Shown: positions 1 to 6,200 of the stretch, one piece after another | Layout of the letters: each line of letters starts with the position of its first letter | How positions within the stretch are numbered: position 1 is the stretch's first letter | Assembly (NCBI GenBank): GCA_964545075.1 | Contig: CAZJFS010000202.1 | Span: forward strand, 1-7,365 | Direction of reading: 5' to 3' | Origin: DAOPXV01 sp035352535 | Lineage (GTDB): Bacteria > Muiribacteriota > UBA9980 | DNA length: 7,365 nucleotides | Notes under the pieces: generated by a model | The model's input: only the letters and a program-made list of their open reading frames with translations | Told to the model about the DNA's origin: nothing | Databases searched by the model: none | Program-made: the position numbers and the translations under genes

Positions 1-28
1 TATACAGGCTGAAGCCTGGCTGGCGTGA
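1..28 (+). CDS. Possible 3' tail of an upstream gene (partial)
   Basis: Reading from base 2, eight codons (I-Q-A-E-A-W-L-A) lead to a TGA at 26-28. The stop overlaps the GAGGA Shine-Dalgarno-like sequence of the HEAT gene, an arrangement common between neighbouring operon genes. Eight codons are too few to recognise a family. The frame starting at base 1 stops even earlier (TGA at 10-12), and the third frame is open into the HEAT gene, so the frame choice is an inference from spacing only. Confidence 0.25.
5..18. repeat. Small inverted repeat (hairpin) upstream of the HEAT gene
   Basis: CAGGC (5-9) and GCCTG (14-18) are exact reverse complements around a TGAA loop. As RNA they could form a 5-bp GC-rich stem with a tetraloop, ending 8 bases before the ribosome-binding site. 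No T-run follows, so it is not an intrinsic terminator. Such a short stem may be chance; a role in mRNA processing or translation control is speculative. Confidence 0.3.
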
Positions 29-31
29 GGA
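27..31 (+). promoter_or_regulatory. Ribosome-binding site of the HEAT-repeat gene
   Basis: GAGGA matches the core of the bacterial Shine-Dalgarno sequence. It lies 10 bases before the ATG at 42 and 16 before a second in-frame ATG at 48 (M-S-M). The spacing is on the long side for the first ATG and poor for the second, so it favours 42. It overlaps the TGA at 26-28 of the putative upstream gene. Confidence 0.5.
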
Positions 32-41
32 CGGCGTTTTC

Positions 42-3000
42 ATGAGCATGAATTCGACTATTATGACGGGTATTCCCGTTTCCAGGTTTCAAAAACTATA
101 TAAGAAAAAAATTGATTATAACTGTTATTTTACAACCGCGGAAATATCGTTGCGCGATAAACGAATAACGGATTATTTCATTTCAAATATCTCGAATGAA
201 AGCGCCGAAGTAAGGGCGTTGTCGGCAAGGGCCCTCGGCCAACTGCGGGCGGCGGATTCGGTAGATCAGCTTATCGCAATGCTCGGGGACCGCGATTACG
301 TGGCAGCCAAAAGCGCTCTGCTTTCGCTTGGAAGGATAGACGAAAAATGGAACGGCCGTCCCGCCGTAGCCGGCGCGATAATCGAGCTGAAAAAACGGTT
401 CGGTGAAATTGATTATGACAGTGGAATGGCGGTTTATTTAATTCAGAGCATAGGCACCATCGAAGCCGCGGCCGCTCTTAACGAATTGTTCGGCTATTGC
501 GACGAGACGCTAAAAGCGCAGATACTTATCGGCCTCGCCGACATGCCGAATGGCTTCGCCGGAAAACTTGCCGTTAAAAGATTCAATGGCGTCAGCGCGA
601 TAAACGCCACCTACGCTATGGATGGCCTGAAAAAAGAATATCCGAACTGGAATAAGGACACGGAAGTTGTAAGCGTTATCTTTGAAAAACTTAAGCCTTG
701 CGTCACAGGCCGGGATGACGTAGCGAGAATAAGATCGGTCGATATTCTTTCGGATATAAAAGCGCCTTTTATGCGCGACTTTTTTGTTGAAGCCGCGGGC
801 GATACCTGCGAGGCTGTCAGATCCGACGCGATATATGGGCTTGGAAGGATCGGCGATACGGGTTCCGTTTCAATTCTGATCGAAATGCTGGACGACACGT
901 CTGAAATTGTCAGAGGCCGCGTTTCTAAAGCATTAGACGCTATAGATAGAAAATGGCGCGAAGGGACCGCCGCCGTTGAATTTGCCGGGCGTATGAAAAA
1001 ACAGGCCGTTTCAGGGCCTGAATCAGAAAAAATGCCGGCCGTCGCGGCGCTTGGAAAGATGAATAATAAGAATAGCTGGGATATCTATCTTTCAGCCGCG
1101 GATTTCGTCGATGCGCGAAAAACCGCGACCGCTCTTTCGGCTATGATTGCCGCTGATGAAACGAAAGCTTCCGAACTCGTTTTAGGGAGGCTTTCGAAGG
1201 CCGTTATGCGCGATTGTAAACTTTCCGTGATAGGAGCTTACAGGGAAAGTTTCAGCCCTGAAAACGCTTCTTCGGTAAAACTTCTCGCCGGACTCTGGCT
1301 TGACGATAATGATGACGTTGCCTGCGAGGCCCGCTTTGCGATCAAAAGCCGCGATCTGTTAAAATATTCGGCCGCGTCGATCAATGCGGCTTCAAAAATA
1401 GCGCTTGCGGCTATCAATATACCTGATGTGCAAAAAAAAATCCGCGCGATCGAAATGTGCGGTTTTTTCGGCATCGATTCGGCGTTCAATAAAATAGCGG
1501 CCTCGCTCAGGGACAATGACGCTAAGATCAGATACGCCGCGGCGGAAGCTCTCAAGGGTTATCCTAAAGACGAGGCCGAGCGGAAGGTTTTTGAAATCAT
1601 TCATTCAGATACTTCTGAACAACCCGCCGCCTATGATTTTTTGACCGGTTCCATGCAGGACGATATTTTCAAGCATCTCGACGAGCTTCTGGCGAAAAGC
1701 TTGAACGATTCTTCACTTCTTTCAAAAAGCCTTGATAATGTGGATGAAAAATGGAAAAAACGCGAGGAAGCCCTAAACGTTTTTAAGAAAATAATCGAGT
1801 GCGTGAACGATCAGAGCCTTGAAATAAGGATACTAGCTTGTAAAAAGCTCGCGTGCCTTGCGCATCCCGAAGCCGCGGAAACTCTTAAAAAAGCGCTGAA
1901 GGAAAAGGATAAAAGGCTCAGAGATGCCGCGGGCAGAGCTCTTGCCGCGTCGGTTCGGGAAAGCGCCGTCGGGCCGCTTCTGGATATCTATGACGATGAG
2001 CGTTCATTAGTGCCTGAAAAATGGAGTGAATGTCTTTATACCGCCGATAAAAACTGGACATCGCGCGACGAGGTTTTTAAAAAGGTCGATTCGCTTCTTG
2101 CGGTTATGACCACGGAAGTTTCCGCTGAAAAAAGGAACGATATAGCGCTTCGACTTATATTGATACTTAAAAATTATAACGGCGTGGTTTTATATGAGAA
2201 ATACCGCGAAAGATTTTCGGCGGTCTCGAAATATTTCGTCACACGCCTGGCCGCAGGCGGCGACGAACAAAAAATGGCGTTTCATTTTATATGGCAGACA
2301 AATCCTATAGCGTATCATGAAGTTGCGATGCTCGCCGAAAGCGGGAACGCCAAACTTCGCGAAGCCGCGTCGCAAGTTTTTGAAGGCGGTCCGGTTGAAT
2401 CTGACGCCGGCTCGTTTCCATATGACGATAACGATAGAATAAGATGCCTTTATCTGAAAAAAGACCCGGCCGGACTTGAAAAGTATGGTGAAAAAGCCAT
2501 CAGGTTCTTGTATATGCTGGCTGAAGAAGAACGGCTTTACGAAAAATGTTATGATGTTTTGGACAGGCTGGGCGGATCGCCCATACAGAGAAAGGCTTTG
2601 AAATATATTTTATTTGGCATAAAAGCCGCTCCGGAATATATTTTTGAAAAATTAATCGTTCGAAATGCTTTCTTGCTTAAAATTAAAAAAGATCTGACCG
2701 CGTGTTTTTCCGGTTTGAACTTGAAAACGGTCAATGAATATGGCGGATTTGAAAAGCTTGGCGCCGAATATTTCAATGAAAAAACCGCCGTCTTGGATAA
2801 AAAGGCGATCCTCGGAACGCTAGTAAAGATAGATAAAATAAGAGCCCTGGATATGCTGGCCTGGCGTCTCGGATCTTCCGACAAGGCTGAAGCTCTTCTG
2901 GCGATGGACGGTCTCGACTTTATTGGCCGGTTATATAATTACAGGCCGCTTGTTAATATGCTTGAAACGAAAGATGAAAAAATAAGATTTCGCGCGGCCG

Positions 3001-3119
3001 CGTTGCTTTTGAAACTCGGATTCAGGCCTTTCAGGTTGAAGGATAAAAAGCTGTTCGATGAAGCGCTGCAAGCTATAGAAAAGAAAGCTGAAGCAAACGA
3101 AGGCGGGAAAAAGAAATGA
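42..3119 (+). CDS. Large HEAT-repeat alpha-solenoid protein, cytoplasmic
   Basis: The 1025-residue product is built almost wholly of helical HEAT (PBS-lyase-like) repeats, a fold that normally serves as a protein-binding scaffold. Clear repeats lie at residues about 42-98 (E-V-R-A-L-S-A-R-A-L-G-Q-L), 251-301 (two units with A-x-x-G-L-G-R-I-G-D), 484-520, 588-650 and 935-994; the stretches between are degenerate but still helical and Ala/Leu/Lys-rich. A motif D-x-K/N-W recurs at W103, W203 (with P-N-W), W305, W571 and W672. Residues about 780-830 (D-D-N-D-R-I-R-C, then K-D-P-A-G-L and Y-G-E-K-A-I) recall HEAT proteins in which such a linker precedes each repeat. There is no signal peptide, membrane segment or catalytic motif, so it should be cytoplasmic. 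The C-terminus is basic and Gly/Lys-rich (E-G-G-K-K-K), and its codons double as the ribosome-binding site of the next gene. ATG 42 is chosen for its GAGGA site, but the frame is open to base 3, so an earlier start is possible. The repeat class is secure; the specific function is unknown. Confidence 0.9.
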   Translation: MSMNSTIMTGIPVSRFQKLYKKKIDYNCYFTTAEISLRDKRITDYFISNISNESAEVRALSARALGQLRAADSVDQLIAMLGDRDYVAAKSALLSLGRIDEKWNGRPAVAGAIIELKKRFGEIDYDSGMAVYLIQSIGTIEAAAALNELFGYCDETLKAQILIGLADMPNGFAGKLAVKRFNGVSAINATYAMDGLKKEYPNWNKDTEVVSVIFEKLKPCVTGRDDVARIRSVDILSDIKAPFMRDFFVEAAGDTCEAVRSDAIYGLGRIGDTGSVSILIEMLDDTSEIVRGRVSKALDAIDRKWREGTAAVEFAGRMKKQAVSGPESEKMPAVAALGKMNNKNSWDIYLSAADFVDARKTATALSAMIAADETKASELVLGRLSKAVMRDCKLSVIGAYRESFSPENASSVKLLAGLWLDDNDDVACEARFAIKSRDLLKYSAASINAASKIALAAINIPDVQKKIRAIEMCGFFGIDSAFNKIAASLRDNDAKIRYAAAEALKGYPKDEAERKVFEIIHSDTSEQPAAYDFLTGSMQDDIFKHLDELLAKSLNDSSLLSKSLDNVDEKWKKREEALNVFKKIIECVNDQSLEIRILACKKLACLAHPEAAETLKKALKEKDKRLRDAAGRALAASVRESAVGPLLDIYDDERSLVPEKWSECLYTADKNWTSRDEVFKKVDSLLAVMTTEVSAEKRNDIALRLILILKNYNGVVLYEKYRERFSAVSKYFVTRLAAGGDEQKMAFHFIWQTNPIAYHEVAMLAESGNAKLREAASQVFEGGPVESDAGSFPYDDNDRIRCLYLKKDPAGLEKYGEKAIRFLYMLAEEERLYEKCYDVLDRLGGSPIQRKALKYILFGIKAAPEYIFEKLIVRNAFLLKIKKDLTACFSGLNLKTVNEYGGFEKLGAEYFNEKTAVLDKKAILGTLVKIDKIRALDMLAWRLGSSDKAEALLAMDGLDFIGRLYNYRPLVNMLETKDEKIRFRAAALLLKLGFRPFRLKDKKLFDEALQAIEKKAEANEGGKKK

Positions 3120-3121
3120 TG
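3101..3121 (+). promoter_or_regulatory. Coupled start: Shine-Dalgarno-like AGGCGG and ATGATG across the HEAT stop codon
   Basis: AGGCGG (3101-3106, one mismatch to AGGAGG) lies inside the last codons of the HEAT gene. Two adjacent in-frame ATGs follow: 3116, overlapping the TGA stop (3117-3119) as ATGA, and 3119, sharing one base with it. Spacing from the site is 9 and 12 bases, slightly favouring 3116. Terminating ribosomes can re-initiate at such overlaps, so the two proteins are probably made in linked amounts. No promoter lies between the genes. Confidence 0.7.
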
Positions 3122-3211
3122 AAAAAACTCTTATCGATCATAAAATTTTATGCGTTAACTTTAATTTTTATCGCTGTTTTTTTTAGCGATATGGTCGCGG
3201 CTTCTCATGCC
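3116..3211 (+). other. Sec-type signal peptide coding region of the ankyrin protein
   Basis: The first 32 residues have the classical layout: a basic start (M-M-K-K), a short hydrophobic lead with one Lys at 10, a hydrophobic core at residues 11-23 rich in Phe, Ile, Leu and Ala, and a polar end S-D-M-V-A-A-S-H-A. Signal peptidase I could cut after S-H-A (32/33) or after V-A-A (29/30). No Cys follows, so it is not a lipoprotein signal, and no twin Arg is present. The core could instead stay as an N-terminal membrane anchor, which would still place the repeats outside the cytoplasm. Confidence 0.8.
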
Positions 3212-6200
3212 GGCGAGATACATGACGCGATAGACCGCTGCGATCTTGAAAAGGTCCTGGCGGCGATAAAAAAAGATCCCGCTTCGGTTAATAAAACATG
3301 CGAGACTAATCTCGCGCATCCGCTTATAATGGCTATTTCAAAAGGAAATTTTGAAGTGTTCAAGGCGCTCGTCGATAGCGGCGCCAACGTTAACGCCGAA
3401 AATATTCAGGGGATACCCGCCGTTTTGTTCGTGTCGCATGGGACGGAGATGCCGATGAGGCATTATTTGATCGAAAAAGGAGCCAGGACCAATGTCAGTT
3501 TATTCGGAAAGCCTCTTCTGCTTAACGCGGCATTCGCGGGAGATACTCGCTCGATAGAGCTGCTGCTTGAAAGAGGCGCCGATATAAACGCGTTCGATTC
3601 GGATGGAAATAACGCCATAATGATTTCAATGTTTTTCGCTGACGCAGGATTTATAAAATATCTGGTGGAACTTGGCGTCAGGATAAACTCGAGGAACAAA
3701 AATGGTGAAAACGCTCTGATAAGCGCGCTCAATTCACGAAAATTCGATGTCGCGAGATATCTTATCGATAAAAGCATCGAAATTGAGATCGCCGTGGATG
3801 TGACGAAGATTAGCGTCCTTCGTATCGCGCTTGAAAAAGGGGCGCCCGATGATATAGTAAACGCCCTTATCGACCGCGGCGCGAGCGTAGATCCGGAACC
3901 CGGAGATTATCAGTACACCGTTTTAACCGACGCCGTTAACGCGCGGCGCGATCCGACGCTTCTTAAAAAGATGATAGAAAAAGGAGCGGATGTTAACCAT
4001 GCGAACAGGTTCGGAGATACGGCGCTGATGGCCGCGGTCGAATATTGCGACGATACCGGATGCGTCAAACTGCTTATTGAAAAAGGAGCGGATGTGAACG
4101 CCGTTGGCTATTCTGACAGGACGGCGTATTCCATAGCCGCCTCCAAAAACAACCAGAAGGCCATGAAACTTTTAAGGGAAGCCGGAGTGAAGACGGCTCC
4201 AGAGAACCAGCAGGCTAAGGATTCTCTCCTTATGTGCGCGGTCATGAACGAAAACACCGTTGAAATAAACGCTCTTTTGAAAGCAGGCGCGTCGCCCGAA
4301 GCTAAATTCCAGCAGATCCGCAGCGGTCCCGAGGAGACGGTCCTGAATTATTCGATAAAGACGAAAAAATATGAAGCGATGAAACCGCTGCTGGAAAAAG
4401 GCGCCGCTATATACGACGAATACAATAGATTCGAAGGCGCGTTAGCGCGCGTGATTTCTTCGGACGATGAAAAGGCGGTTAAAATATTTTTTGAATATTC
4501 GAAAAATATAGATATAAGATCCGAGCGGTTCACTGAAGCCTTCTTTGATGCGCTGATGCATGGGAATGCTGAAATGATAAAGCTTTTCATAAAAGCCGGG
4601 GCGGACGTCAAGTGCCGCAATAAATGGGGAAACACTCCCCTTATGGAGTCGCTGAGGCTTAAAAATAAACCGGAGGTCATAAAACTGCTTATTGAAACCG
4701 GGTCTGATATAAATGAAAAGGACAATGAAGGAGACCCCGCGATTATAAAAGCCGTAAAAAACAGCGATGTTGAAACGATAAAACTGCTTTTGAAAAAAGG
4801 CGCGGATGCGACCGCTTTAAATAAACAGGGAATGAACGCGCTGATGGTGGCGAAAAGCATGGATGATAAAGAACCCGGGGGATATAAAAACCGGAATGAT
4901 TATGGCGTTAAAGGCGAAATTGCAAAGCTTTTGATTGAAGCCGGCGCGAAAGTCGAATTAAAGGATAAAGCAGCCGGTCGGAAGATGCTTTTACAGGCCA
5001 TTTGCGACGGAAGCACTTCTGAAGTGAAAGCCGTTATAGGATCGGGAATTTCGATCAACGACACGGTCGAGAACGAGACCACGCCGCTTATGAAAGCGGT
5101 CATCGCCGATAATTTTGATATGGTCGATTTCCTCGTTAAAAGCGGCGCCGATATAAATTTTGAAAATAGCCGCGGCGAAAGCGCGCTTTCCTGTTCGCTT
5201 CCCCGGGGTGATCATTACTCCGGACATTCTTCGCGCGGCGGCGGAAGAACAGTTAGAAACGTCAACAGGCGTATAGTGAAATATCTTATATCGCTGGGAG
5301 CGCTGATAAATAAGGCGGTCTCTGGAAGCGTTTCCAGGATGGCGGATAACGATAAAAATTATGAGCTGATAGAACTGGCCGTCAGATCAGGCGCGGATAT
5401 CAATTTTCCGGATGAATGGGGAAAGACGGCTCTTATGAGGGCGGTCTGGCACGAAAAAAACATTAAGCTGGCGGAACTTTTGTTAAATAGCGGGGCGGAT
5501 GTCAACGCGGCCGATAATGAAGGAGTTACGGCGCTTATGATCGCCGCGGGGTCTTACAGGAACCAGAAGATGACTTCTTTATTGATCAAAAAGGGCGCGA
5601 AGAATAACTTGAAAGATAAGGCCGGCCGGACCGCTCTGTGGTACGCGGTCGAACACGGCGGGCTTGAGGTAACGGAACTTTTGCTGAAAAACGGCGCCGA
5701 CGCGAACGGATCGGACAACGAAGGCAATAACGCGCTGATCTATTTGATGCAGACCCATGAATATGGACTTGAAACTGGAGAGCTGGAGCTTGTTTTGAAA
5801 AAAACTAAAAATATAAATCATAAAAATAAAAAGAACGAGACGGCGCTGTTTCTGGCCGCGGGCAAGGGTTTGACGGCCGCGGTGAAAAAACTTCAAAAAA
5901 AAGGCGCGAAGGCTGATATGAACGACCGGACTTCAATGAACGCTTTTTTTATAAATGCCGTGCTTTCAGGGAATACGAGGGAAGCGGCCATTCTGATCAA
6001 AAAGGGCGCGAATGTCAACCAGATGGCAGGAAAAAGCATCAGTAAGCCGTTATTATTTAAAGCGCAGGATAACGGCGATCTTGAAATGTTCAAATTGCTC
6101 GCGGATAACGGCGCTGAACTTAAATATAAGGCCGGCAACTGGCAGGAAGACGCTTTCAGGGACGCGGTTTTCAGGGAACAACTAGGGATTTTGAAGTATT

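Noticed and set aside
1432..1440. Run of nine A as a possible programmed slippage site in the HEAT gene
   Set aside because: The repeat pattern continues in the same frame on both sides. Both shifted frames reach a stop within about 20 codons (TAA or TAG near 1490-1500), so slippage would only truncate the protein.
611..2884. Minus-strand open frames of 61-111 codons within the HEAT gene
   Set aside because: They lie opposite well-formed HEAT repeats, lack plausible starts and look compositionally like reverse readings of Lys/Glu/Ala codons.
3177..3184. T8 run as a possible terminator tail between the two genes
   Set aside because: It lies inside the signal-peptide core, encodes Phe residues, and no GC-rich hairpin precedes it.
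4348..4860. 170-codon open frame on the minus strand
   Set aside because: It is a Ser/Phe/Ile-rich shadow of the ankyrin gene: reverse-strand reading of Lys, Glu and Asp codons gives these residues. The plus strand shows clear ankyrin repeats throughout, and no ribosome-binding site or known motif supports it.
5895..5902. A8 followed by GG as a possible -1 frameshift site in the ankyrin gene
   Set aside because: The -1 frame meets TGA after four codons, and the ankyrin repeats continue normally in frame zero. No supporting stem-loop was evident, so it is most likely an ordinary Gln-Lys-Lys stretch.
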